In this document: in pieces, positions 1 to 4,555 of the stretch
How the letters are laid out: every line of letters starts with the position of its first letter
Position numbering within the stretch: the stretch's first letter is position 1
DNA from: JBGPEQ01 sp035518775
GTDB lineage: Bacteria; Pseudomonadota; Alphaproteobacteria; Dongiales; Dongiaceae
Assembly: GCA_035518775.1 (NCBI GenBank)
Contig: DATIXH010000440.1
Location: 1-5,373 of the forward strand
Length of the DNA: 5,373 bases
Direction: 5' to 3'
Program-made: the position numbers and the translations under genes
Notes under the pieces: model-generated
Seen by the model: the letters and a program-made list of their open reading frames with translations, nothing else
The model's database searches: none
Told to the model about the DNA's origin: nothing

Positions 1-507
1 AAGCGGCCGCACCGTGCGCTCGGTGATCTCGCCGTCGCCGTTGCGGTAGCCGAACTTCACCTTCCGCTGCTCGCGCAGCGCCGCCCGTAGGTCCGTGAAC
101 TCGCCGGGCAGCGGCTCGCGGTGGTGGTTGTCGGGCGCATAGAGCGCGATCTGGCCGAGATGGTCGCGCAGCCGGTCCGGCAGCACGGCCGCGATCTTGG
201 CGAGCGCGTCGTCGGCGGCACGCGCCAGCTCCTGGTCGCTCCACTCGGCGACGATGCGGGCGCCGAGCACGAGCGCTTCGATCTCCTGGGCGCCGAACAT
301 CAGCGGCGGCAGGTCGTGGCCGTCGCGCAGGATGTAGCCGACCCCGGCCTCGCCGTCGATCGGCACACCCGACGACACGAGATCGGCGACGTCGCGATAG
401 ATGGTGCGCTCGGAAACCTCGAGCTCGCGCGACAGATGCTGCGCCGTCGTCAGGCGGCGGCGGCGCAGGATCTGGATGATCGAGAACAGGCGATCGGCGC
501 GGCGCAT
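1..507 (-). CDS. YafY-type HTH/WYL-domain transcriptional regulator, C-terminus beyond the left edge
   Basis: This is the first 169 codons of a leftward gene that is still open at base 1. Residues 1-60 form a DeoR-like helix-turn-helix (MRRADRLFSIIQ at the start, a recognition helix around SERTIYRDVADL at 32-43, and a wing near GVGYILRDG). From about residue 137 (LRAALREQRKVKFGYRNGDG, ending RTVRPL) the start of a WYL domain is visible. Family knowledge: WYL regulators bind DNA through the HTH and sense ligands, often nucleic-acid-like, through WYL; full length is usually 220-330 aa, so roughly a third or more is missing. The ATG at 507 fits the usual family N-terminus (M-RRADRLF). An in-frame ATG at 537 would add ten residues, and neither has a clear Shine-Dalgarno. 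It starts 43 bp after the stop of the small gene 551-775, in the same direction, so co-transcription is likely. The target is unknown. Confidence 0.9.
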   Translation of the reverse strand, partial: MRRADRLFSIIQILRRRRLTTAQHLSRELEVSERTIYRDVADLVSSGVPIDGEAGVGYILRDGHDLPPLMFGAQEIEALVLGARIVAEWSDQELARAADDALAKIAAVLPDRLRDHLGQIALYAPDNHHREPLPGEFTDLRAALREQRKVKFGYRNGDGEITERTVRPL

Positions 508-550
508 GGCGGGATTCTGGTCACGCCCCGCGATCATGCAAGCGCGTCGT

Positions 551-775
551 CTACCACGGCCACGGCCATTCCTGCGCCTTCGGCGGCGGCTCGATGCCGA
601 TGTCGCGGCAGAGATACGCGCTCGAGTAGGGCGGCGGCGAGTGCTGCCGCAGCCGGCGGCCGACGGCAGACTGCAGGCGGCGGAGCAGTGTCTCCGGCTG
701 CTCTTCCGGGCGATGCGGGTAGCGGGTGGGGGCGAGGCGGCCGATGAATTCGAACAACAGCTGGGAGGCGATCAT
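551..775 (-). CDS. Small Arg-rich DUF1127-like protein, paralogue A (74 aa)
   Basis: This 74-residue protein starts MIASQLLFEF and has a variable, polar residue 15-30 region. A conserved core follows at 32-65 (RRL-S-VG-RLRQHSPP, then CRDIGIEPPP), and the protein ends in WPWPW. The core matches the gene at 1117-1341 at 22 of 34 positions, and both proteins are exactly 74 aa, which is strong evidence that both are real. The RDIG motif near the C-terminus after an Arg-rich stretch recalls DUF1127 proteins, small alphaproteobacterial proteins some of which are linked to RNA turnover and stress; that assignment is by motif only. I chose the ATG at 775 because it has AGGA six bases upstream and aligns with the paralogue's MIAS start; the frame stays open upstream but without homology. 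A hairpin (824-851) and a degenerate CRP-like site (899-914) lie upstream. The WYL regulator follows 43 bp downstream. Confidence 0.8.
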   Translation of the reverse strand: MIASQLLFEFIGRLAPTRYPHRPEEQPETLLRRLQSAVGRRLRQHSPPPYSSAYLCRDIGIEPPPKAQEWPWPW

Positions 776-823
776 GGCGGGTCCTGTGCGGTGGGGAGTG
801 TCGATGGTGACAAGATAACAACC

Positions 824-851
824 CCCTCCTGACAACGTGCTGTCAGGAGGG
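824..851 (-). promoter_or_regulatory. Perfect 11-bp inverted repeat in the leader of the 551-775 gene
   Basis: Bases 824-834 and 841-851 are perfect reverse complements around a 6-nt loop, with inner arms TGACA and TGTCA. Read leftward, the first arm carries CCCTCCT and the second AGGAGGG, so a ribosome-binding-type sequence would be locked in the stem. It lies 49 bp before the start codon at 775. No T-run follows on either strand, so a terminator is unlikely. It could be an operator (TGACA-N6-TGTCA) or a 5'-UTR structure; the sequence does not decide. Confidence 0.5.
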
Positions 852-898
852 AAAAGCGGGGCGCAGAGCGAGGCGAAAAAGCTGCGGGCGGGCGCCCG

Positions 899-914
899 TG
901 CCACGAAAATCACA
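899..914. promoter_or_regulatory. Degenerate CRP-like site upstream of paralogue A
   Basis: On the leftward strand this reads TGTGA-TTTTCG-TGGCA, a perfect left half of the CRP-type consensus TGTGA-N6-TCACA and a 3/5 right half. It shares the ten-base run TGTGTGATTT with the perfect site at 1764-1779, which lies upstream of the paralogous gene, so it may be a decayed duplicate. It is centred about 131 bp from the start codon at 775. I found no convincing -35/-10 pair between the two. Confidence 0.35.
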
Positions 915-956
915 CAGCGCCGATACGCACTATGATGAGCCCGGGAGCAGCTTCCG

Positions 957-1039
957 TGCGTCCTTCGACAAGCTCAGGATGAGGGCTCTTCTTCGTGCCA
1001 CCAAAAGTATCCCTCATCCTGAGCTTGTCGAAGGACGCA
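957..1039. repeat. 29-bp perfect inverted repeat (dispersed palindromic repeat)
   Basis: Arms 957-985 and 1011-1039 are perfect reverse complements around a 25-nt spacer. The core CTTCGACAAGCTCAGGATG is one I recognise as a very common dispersed intergenic repeat in many alphaproteobacterial genomes. Here two copies face each other, giving a long cruciform or RNA hairpin. It sits between the two paralogous small genes and has no coding content I can support. It may act as a transcript-end or stabilising structure, or be a REP-like mobile remnant. Confidence 0.85.
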
Positions 1040-1065
1040 GGATCGATCTGCAGCGCGGATTGCGC

Positions 1066-1097
1066 GCCGGCGAGCCCGCTTTCGCGGGCCCGCCGGC
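1066..1097 (-). terminator. Strong GNRA-capped hairpin just after the 1117-1341 stop codon
   Basis: The stem is 7 bp plus 6 bp around a single mismatch (1073/1090). The 4-nt loop reads GAAA on the leftward strand, a stabilising GNRA loop that would only exist in leftward RNA. It begins 20 bp beyond the stop codon at 1117. There is no T-tract, so it is not a classical intrinsic terminator. A 3'-end protecting hairpin or Rho-assisted stop is equally possible. Confidence 0.55.
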
Positions 1098-1116
1098 AAC
1101 GCAGGCCGTGAGCCGG

Positions 1117-1341
1117 TTACCAGATCCAGTCGTTGCGCTGGGGCAGCGGCTCCAGGCCGATATCCCGGCGCATGTGGTTGCTCAGCTCGACCGGCGGCGA
1201 ATGCTGCCGCAGCCGCTCGCCGACAGTGGAGATCAGGCGGCGGATCGGAGAGACCGGACGATCTTCCGACTCGTTCGAACGCCGGCGGGCACTCTCACGG
1301 CCGAGCAGCTCGGCCATGAACATCAGGTGAGACGCGATCAT
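1117..1341 (-). CDS. Small Arg-rich DUF1127-like protein, paralogue B (74 aa)
   Basis: This 74-residue protein starts MIASHLMFMAELLG and has a polar Arg/Ser/Glu-rich stretch at about 15-30. The conserved core at 34-67 is RRL-S-VGERLRQHSPP followed by RRDIGLEPLP, and the tail is DWIW. It is a paralogue of the 551-775 product, with 22 of 34 core residues identical and the same length. The RRDIGL motif is DUF1127-like; function is unknown and the family call is tentative. I chose the start at 1341 because AGAGGA (1351-1356) lies 9 nt upstream and the resulting N-terminus matches the paralogue; the ATG at 1350 abuts the Shine-Dalgarno and would be poorly placed. The 275 bp upstream hold no other credible gene, only hairpins and a micro-ORF, so the promoter at 1699-1727 may serve it through a long leader. 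A strong hairpin follows its stop. Confidence 0.82.
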   Translation of the reverse strand: MIASHLMFMAELLGRESARRRSNESEDRPVSPIRRLISTVGERLRQHSPPVELSNHMRRDIGLEPLPQRNDWIW

Positions 1342-1350
1342 CTTGAACAT

Positions 1351-1356
1351 TCCTCT
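1351..1356 (-). promoter_or_regulatory. Ribosome binding site that decides the start of paralogue B
   Basis: AGAGGA on the leftward strand is 9 nt from the ATG at 1341 and touches the ATG at 1350. The spacing favours 1341, giving MIAS as the N-terminus, the same as in the paralogue. Confidence 0.6.
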
Positions 1357-1583
1357 TCTCTTGGGTTGGGCCGCTGTCGCGAAGGAAGCAACGGTCGCCC
1401 CAGGCAAGGCTCTCCCGTTGCCGCCATCGATGACGATGCGGCTTGGTTGCAGGTGACGTGACGGTGCGTGCCGGCCGGAGCGGCTGCCTATGCCGATGCG
1501 TTCAGCCGAACGCCCGGCAGCGACAAACCAAGACCTAATCGATTGTCAGTGGTGGATCAGAAACTCGAGGATTAACGAGGTTC

Positions 1584-1601
1584 GGACGCCGTCCGGCGCC
1601 C
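1584..1601 (-). promoter_or_regulatory. GC-rich hairpin downstream of the micro-ORF
   Basis: Seven base pairs (1584-1590 with 1595-1601) enclose a GGAC loop. One pair is G-U in leftward RNA but A-C in rightward RNA, so the fold fits leftward transcription. It starts 15 nt beyond the micro-ORF stop. No T-run follows. The rest of the gap down to paralogue B (1342-1583) shows no gene or site I can support. Confidence 0.4.
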
Positions 1602-1615
1602 TCCGACATCGACCG

Positions 1616-1663
1616 TCAGGCTGCGCAGACGCAGCCCCATGTATGACTAAGCATGTACGTCAT
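1616..1663 (-). CDS. Candidate 15-aa leader peptide or micro-ORF, MTYMLSHTWGCVCAA
   Basis: A 15-codon reading frame starts with ATG at 1663 and ends with TGA at 1616. It has a near-ideal Shine-Dalgarno (AGGAGG at 1672-1677, 8 nt upstream) and a sigma70-like promoter whose predicted start is about 28 nt upstream of the ATG. The last six codons (Gly-Cys-Val-Cys-Ala-Ala) coincide exactly with a 7-bp hairpin at 1619-1636, so a translating or stalled ribosome would change RNA folding. This is the layout of an attenuation or leader-peptide device. Two Cys codons and one Trp codon just before or inside the hairpin are the natural candidates for a sensed amino acid, but no multi-codon run proves it. 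The next gene is 275 bp downstream, which is long for attenuation; alternatively this is a small regulatory RNA with a translated ORF. Function is inferred. Confidence 0.45.
   Translation of the reverse strand: MTYMLSHTWGCVCAA
1619..1636 (-). promoter_or_regulatory. 7-bp hairpin inside the micro-ORF
   Basis: GGCTGCG (1619-1625) and CGCAGCC (1630-1636) form a perfect stem around a 4-nt loop. It covers codons 10-15 of the micro-ORF, so ribosome progress would melt it. Confidence 0.5.
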
Positions 1664-1698
1664 GTGATGTCCCTCCTCGCTATTCAGAGGTGAGGCGG

Positions 1699-1727
1699 AA
1701 TTTAATGAGCGGACGATTCTGCGTCAA
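1699..1727 (-). promoter_or_regulatory. Sigma70-type promoter for the micro-ORF / paralogue B transcript
   Basis: The leftward -35 is TTGACG (1722-1727, five of six consensus bases) and the -10 is TAAATT (1699-1704, four of six), with a 17-bp spacer. The predicted start is A at about 1691. The CRP-type palindrome centred at 1771.5 would then lie near -80, close to the -81.5 face used by class I CRP activation. This is the best promoter match I found by eye in the window. Confidence 0.6.
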
Positions 1728-1763
1728 TCGAATTCTGCCCGCAAAGCGAGGAATCGGCGGCGT

Positions 1764-1779
1764 TGTGACATAAATCACA
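1764..1779. promoter_or_regulatory. CRP-type operator, perfect TGTGA-N6-TCACA
   Basis: The sequence TGTGACATAAATCACA matches both half-sites of the CRP/FNR-superfamily cAMP-receptor consensus. It lies between the 3' end of sspB (1850) and the promoter at 1699-1727, so the micro-ORF / paralogue B transcript is the only obvious target. Which regulator of that superfamily the host uses cannot be told from the window. Confidence 0.65.
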
Positions 1780-1849
1780 CAACCGATTCGGAACATGCAG
1801 GGGGCGGCCCCGTGTGGTCGCCCTGTCTCATGCGGCTTGAGTGGCCGGC

Positions 1850-2356
1850 CTACTTCTTGCGGAATGCGTCGAGGGTGACGACCTCGCCGCTCTTGGCCTT
1901 CTCCTGTGCGTCGGTCTTCGCTTCGGCCTTCGCATGCTCGGCGGGCTTCAGCAGCGTCGGCTGCTTGTCGCGCTTGGCCAGCGCCAGGGCCTCGCCCTCG
2001 GCCGGCGCCTCGAACTTCAGCTGGAACTTGGCGAACGGATCGACGAAGGCGGTGACGGCGAGGAAGGGGACCGTGAGGCGCTCGCGGACGTCGCTGAAGC
2101 TCAAGGTGACGGAGAACTGATCATCCTCCACCTCGAGGTTCCAGAACTCGTACTGCAGCATCACCGAGATGGTGTCGGGATAGCGCTCGCGCAGATAGTC
2201 CGGCATGGCGACGCCGGGGAACCCCGTCTTGAAGGTGATGAGGAAGTGGTTGCCGGCGGGCAGCCCCCGCTGCGCCACCTGCTCCAGCGCGCGCCGCACC
2301 ACCCCGCGCAACGCGTCGGCGCACATCCGCTCGTAGTCCAGCCGGTTCTGTCCCAT
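1850..2356 (-). CDS. sspB: SspB, ClpXP adaptor for ssrA-tagged proteins (alphaproteobacterial type, 168 aa)
   Basis: The protein has the SspB fold sequence over residues 7-120: ALRGVVRRALEQVA, then NHFLITFKTGFPGV, then VMLQYEFWNLEV, then FSVTLSFSDVRERLTVPFLAV, and FVDPFAKFQLKF. A low-complexity, Ala/Lys/Glu-rich flexible linker follows at about 122-157. It ends EVVTLDAFRKK, the conserved ClpX-binding tail of alphaproteobacterial SspB. Family knowledge: dimeric cytosolic SspB grips the ssrA tag and tethers the substrate to ClpX for degradation by ClpP. Start 2356 fits the usual distance to ALRGVV; upstream purines (AAGGGG) are rather far away. The gene lies about 80 bp downstream of the tmRNA gene that encodes the tag, in the same direction, so shared transcription is possible. 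No convincing terminator follows it. Confidence 0.93.
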   Translation of the reverse strand: MGQNRLDYERMCADALRGVVRRALEQVAQRGLPAGNHFLITFKTGFPGVAMPDYLRERYPDTISVMLQYEFWNLEVEDDQFSVTLSFSDVRERLTVPFLAVTAFVDPFAKFQLKFEAPAEGEALALAKRDKQPTLLKPAEHAKAEAKTDAQEKAKSGEVVTLDAFRKK

Positions 2357-2485
2357 GCGTCTCGTGTCGCCCCTTCTGCGCCCTTGTCGTCTGGCCTTGT
2401 GGTTGCGGCCGGGGCGTCATCGGCTTAGTCAAGTTGGGGGGCTTCTGTTGCCCGGTGCCCCCCGGACCGCGCTTACCTAACTAGG

Positions 2486-2518
2486 TTAGGCAGCGAGTAC
2501 CATACGGTTATCGTTGGC
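2486..2518 (-). other. tmRNA tag reading frame, ANDNRMVLAA
   Basis: From GCC at 2516-2518 the codons read Ala-Asn-Asp-Asn-Arg-Met-Val-Leu-Ala-Ala, then TAA at 2486-2488. The ANDN start matches alphaproteobacterial tags and LAA is the ClpX/ClpA degron. The exact resume codon is inferred from the ANDN start. The stop lies inside the CCTAAC/GTTAGG hairpin (2476-2490). Confidence 0.85.
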
Positions 2519-2602
2519 ACTTACTGATTGGCCCGATAACGGCGGTACCATGCCGAGCGAAAACCATGCCTTTACCACGCGCGTCGATCCTGTTTCGCCC
2601 CC

Positions 2603-2643
2603 TCGAAGCCCGCCGTCGCGCGATGCGCGTCGGCGGGAGAAGC
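2603..2643 (-). other. Internal transcribed spacer of the permuted tmRNA
   Basis: These 41 nt join the CCA end of the acceptor piece to the 5' G of the coding piece and must be removed to give two RNAs. They form a hairpin at 2609-2637: 7 bp, one mismatch, 4 bp and a 5-nt loop. With the acceptor stem this makes a long tRNA-precursor-like structure, consistent with cutting by tRNA-processing enzymes such as RNase P at 2602/2603. Confidence 0.8.
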
Positions 2644-2729
2644 TGGTGGAGGCGCCGGGTACTGCCCCCGGGTCCGCTGCGCTTATTCCACATGGCGTTT
2701 ATCGCCATAGTCGGTTGCCCGACGACATA

Positions 2730-2758
2730 AATATAGGTCTCCGGCCGGCGAATCGAAA
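2730..2758 (-). promoter_or_regulatory. Promoter of the tmRNA gene
   Basis: The leftward -10 TATATT (2730-2735) matches five of six consensus bases. A weak -35 TTTCGA (2753-2758) lies 17 bp upstream. The predicted start near 2723 coincides with the first hairpin of the acceptor piece. The -35 overlaps an imperfect inverted copy of the repeat at 2800-2827. Confidence 0.5.
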
Positions 2759-2799
2759 GGGCCTTGAAGCGCGCTGGAGTCGCCGCGGGCAAGCCGGTA

Positions 2800-2827
2800 A
2801 TCTTCGATTCACCATCTTCGATTCACC
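2800..2827 (+). repeat. Tandem direct repeat, two perfect copies of 14 bp
   Basis: ATCTTCGATTCACC occurs at 2800-2813 and again at 2814-2827. A 10/14 inverted match (2747-2760) covers the tmRNA -35 region. The repeats lie 17 bp before the thyX start and could be regulator half-sites or a recent duplication. Confidence 0.7.
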
Positions 2828-2844
2828 GCCGTCCGGGAATTTCA

Positions 2845-3882
2845 ATGCCGCTTTCCGCCGAACAGCAAGCCGAAGTCGACGCGCTCGCCGACGCCGCGCA
2901 GCCGACGCGCCGCGCCACCGTGCCGGCGGTCGAGGAGATCCTCTACCAGGCGATCCCCGTGCTCGACCACGGCTTCGTGCGCGTCATCGACTACATGGGC
3001 GACGATGCCGCGATCGTGCAGGCGGCGCGCGTCTCCTACGGCAAGGGCACGAAGAAGGTGAGCGAGGACAAGGGGCTCATCAACTACCTGCTGCGCCACC
3101 GCCACACCACGCCGTTCGAGATGTGCGAGATCAAGTTCCACGTGAAGCTGCCGATCTTCGTGGCGCGGCAGTGGATCCGCCACCGCACGGCCAACGTCAA
3201 CGAGTACTCGGCGCGCTACTCGATACTGGACCGGGAGTTCTACGTGCCGGACCGCCGCTATCTCGACCGGCATCTGATCGAGAAGCGGATCGAGCGCCAG
3301 CTGGAGGAGCGCGGCCAGCACGATCTCTTCGGCCCGCCGGCGCCGGTGCCGCTGGCCGAGCTGGCAGCCCAGTCGAAAAGCAACCGGCAGGGACGCGATC
3401 AGCTGCTGAGCGACAGCGAGGCCGAAGACGTGCTCGAGTGGATCAAGGCCGAGTCGACGCGCGAATACACGATCTACCAGAAGCTGCTGAACGTCGACGA
3501 GCAAGGCAAGATCCTTGACCCCGGCCGGCACGGGCTGGCGCGCGAGCTCGCGCGCATGGTGCTGCCGGCCAATATCTATACGCAGTGGTATTGGAAGGTC
3601 GACCTGCACAACCTGCTCCACTTCCTGTCGCTGCGCGCCGATCCGCATGCGCAGTACGAGATTCGCGTCTATGCGGACGCCATGCTCGACGTGGTGAAGC
3701 GCTGGGTGCCGATCACGTACGACGCCTTCATGCAGCACCGGCTCAACGCGGTCACGCTCTCCGCCGGCGCCTTCGCAGTCGTGAAGCGAATGCTCGCGGG
3801 CGAGAAGGTGACGGAGAGCTCGAGCGGCCTCGGCAAGCGCGAGTGGCAGGAGCTGATGGCGGCGCTAGAGCGCAAAGGGTAG
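2845..3882 (+). CDS. thyX: Flavin-dependent thymidylate synthase ThyX (345 aa)
   Basis: ThyX converts dUMP to dTMP with methylene-tetrahydrofolate as carbon donor and FAD/NAD(P)H as reductant, yielding tetrahydrofolate. The signature RHR-X7-S is present at residues 112-122 (RHRTANVNEYS). It is preceded by LLRHRHTTPFEMCEIKFHVKLPIFVARQW (in part, 82-110). The C-terminal substrate-binding block is HNLLHFLSLR (255-264) and HAQYEIR (268-274), so the catalytic set is complete. An unusual charged segment at about 137-173 separates FYVPD from the conserved AQS-NRQGR region. I chose the ATG at 2845 because the alternative upstream start in this frame is a TTG at 2764 that adds 27 residues without family character; the Shine-Dalgarno is weak (CGGGA). 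It is divergent from the tmRNA gene. The next gene follows after 22 bp, suggesting one operon. Confidence 0.95.
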   Translation: MPLSAEQQAEVDALADAAQPTRRATVPAVEEILYQAIPVLDHGFVRVIDYMGDDAAIVQAARVSYGKGTKKVSEDKGLINYLLRHRHTTPFEMCEIKFHVKLPIFVARQWIRHRTANVNEYSARYSILDREFYVPDRRYLDRHLIEKRIERQLEERGQHDLFGPPAPVPLAELAAQSKSNRQGRDQLLSDSEAEDVLEWIKAESTREYTIYQKLLNVDEQGKILDPGRHGLARELARMVLPANIYTQWYWKVDLHNLLHFLSLRADPHAQYEIRVYADAMLDVVKRWVPITYDAFMQHRLNAVTLSAGAFAVVKRMLAGEKVTESSSGLGKREWQELMAALERKG

Positions 3883-3891
3883 GGCGATGCC

Positions 3892-3896
3892 GGAGG
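3892..3896 (+). promoter_or_regulatory. Ribosome binding site deciding the start of the PPOX flavoprotein
   Basis: GGAGG lies 8 nt before the ATG at 3905. The ATG at 3887, 4 bp after the thyX stop, has only a GGG-type match (AGGG) close to it. Confidence 0.55.
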
Positions 3897-3904
3897 TGAA
3901 GACG

Positions 3905-4555
3905 ATGGACGACGACAGCGACATCTGCGCGGTGCCGAGCCAGAGCGCGCTGCGCGGCATCATGGGCACGCCGATGGACCTGGCGGTCCAGAAGCAGCTC
4001 GGCAAGCTCGACCGCTACTGCCGCGCGTTCATCGCGCGCTCGCCGTTCCTGTGCATCGGCACCGCCGACGCCGACGGCAAGGCCGACGTCAGCCCGCGCG
4101 GCGATCCGGCGGGCTTCGTGCAGGTGCTCGACGACAACACGCTCATCATCCCCGACCGGCCCGGCAACAACCGGCTGGATACCATGAGCAACATCATGGC
4201 GAACCCCAATGTCGGGCTGCTGTTCTTCATTCCGGGTTTCGACGACACGCTGCGGGTGAACGGGCGCGCGACCATCGTCAACGACCCGGCCGTGCTGCAG
4301 CGAGCGGCGGTCAACGGCAAGGCGCCGAAGGTGGCGATCCGCGTCTCCGTCGACGAGGCCTTCCTGCATTGCGCCAAGGCGCTGAAGCGCTCGCGGCTGT
4401 GGGATGCCGAGAGCCGCGTCGACCGCAAGGAGATGCCGAGCCTCGCCAAGATGATCCTCGAGCAGACGGCGCCGCCGCAGAAGCCGCCGACGGCGAAAGA
4501 GGTGGCCGAGGCCGACGAGTTCGTCGAGGAGGACTACCGGACGGGGATGTACTGA
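3905..4555 (+). CDS. FMN-dependent PPOX-type flavoprotein, MSMEG_1061-like (216 aa)
   Basis: This is a pyridoxamine-5'-phosphate-oxidase-fold protein. Diagnostic stretches are KLDRYCRAFIARSPFLCIGT (34-53), ADGKADVSPRGDPAGFV (56-72), IIPDRPGNNRLDT (81-93), NPNVGLLFFIPG (100-111), LRVNGRATI (116-124) and HCAKALKRSRLWD (155-167). They match the subgroup named after mycobacterial MSMEG_1061. Family knowledge: these small cytosolic flavoproteins bind FMN at the split-barrel dimer interface, and the physiological substrate is generally unknown. The C-terminal 30 residues are acidic and polar. I chose 3905 for its strong Shine-Dalgarno; 3887 would add six residues. It lies just behind thyX in the same direction, so probably co-transcribed; a functional link through flavin or folate chemistry is only a suggestion. 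Confidence 0.9.
   Translation: MDDDSDICAVPSQSALRGIMGTPMDLAVQKQLGKLDRYCRAFIARSPFLCIGTADADGKADVSPRGDPAGFVQVLDDNTLIIPDRPGNNRLDTMSNIMANPNVGLLFFIPGFDDTLRVNGRATIVNDPAVLQRAAVNGKAPKVAIRVSVDEAFLHCAKALKRSRLWDAESRVDRKEMPSLAKMILEQTAPPQKPPTAKEVAEADEFVEEDYRTGMY

Larger units (their letters stand above)
2436..2724 (-). ncRNA. ssrA: Circularly permuted two-piece tmRNA (alphaproteobacterial ssrA)
   Basis: tmRNA rescues stalled ribosomes, acting as alanyl-tRNA and then as a short mRNA for a degradation tag. Leftward order: acceptor piece (about 2724-2644), spacer (2643-2603), coding piece (2602 to about 2436). The acceptor piece opens with a GCAA-capped hairpin (2710-2723) and a 6-bp hairpin (2692-2708). It then has a T-arm (CCGGG stem, 7-nt loop) and ends CGCCTCC-A-CCA with encoded CCA at 2644-2646. 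The coding piece begins GGGGGCGAAACAGGATCGAC, the usual tmRNA 5' signature. Its first seven bases pair fully with CGCCTCC, including the G3-U70 pair that alanyl-tRNA synthetase requires. The tag frame ends in a hairpin (2476-2490) containing the stop, and a further 7-bp stem lies at 2436-2463. The 3' end of the coding piece is uncertain and may extend to about 2400. The gene lies upstream of sspB. Confidence 0.93.

Noticed and set aside
898..1461. Rightward open frame across the inverted repeat
   Set aside because: It is opposite paralogue B and crosses the dispersed palindrome; the composition is non-protein-like.
1538..1609. 24-codon leftward frame starting MSEGAGRRPN
   Set aside because: It has a weak Shine-Dalgarno and overlaps the hairpin at 1584-1601, with no supporting homology.
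1490..1693. 67-codon rightward frame with an ATG start
   Set aside because: It has no Shine-Dalgarno, no recognisable motif, and overlaps the leftward promoter and micro-ORF.
1801..1811. GGGG-CGG-CCCC as an sspB terminator
   Set aside because: It has only four pairs with a 3-nt loop and no T-tract.
2476..2490. CCTAAC-TAG-GTTAGG palindrome as a repressor operator
   Set aside because: It falls inside the tmRNA coding piece and contains the tag stop codon, so it is the tmRNA's own hairpin.
2514..3518. Rightward open frame overlapping the tmRNA and thyX
   Set aside because: It is an out-of-frame shadow of thyX, Arg/Ala-rich, and runs across a structured RNA gene.
2842..3738. Leftward open frame opposite thyX
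   Set aside because: It is a mirror of thyX codon bias with no family-like motifs.
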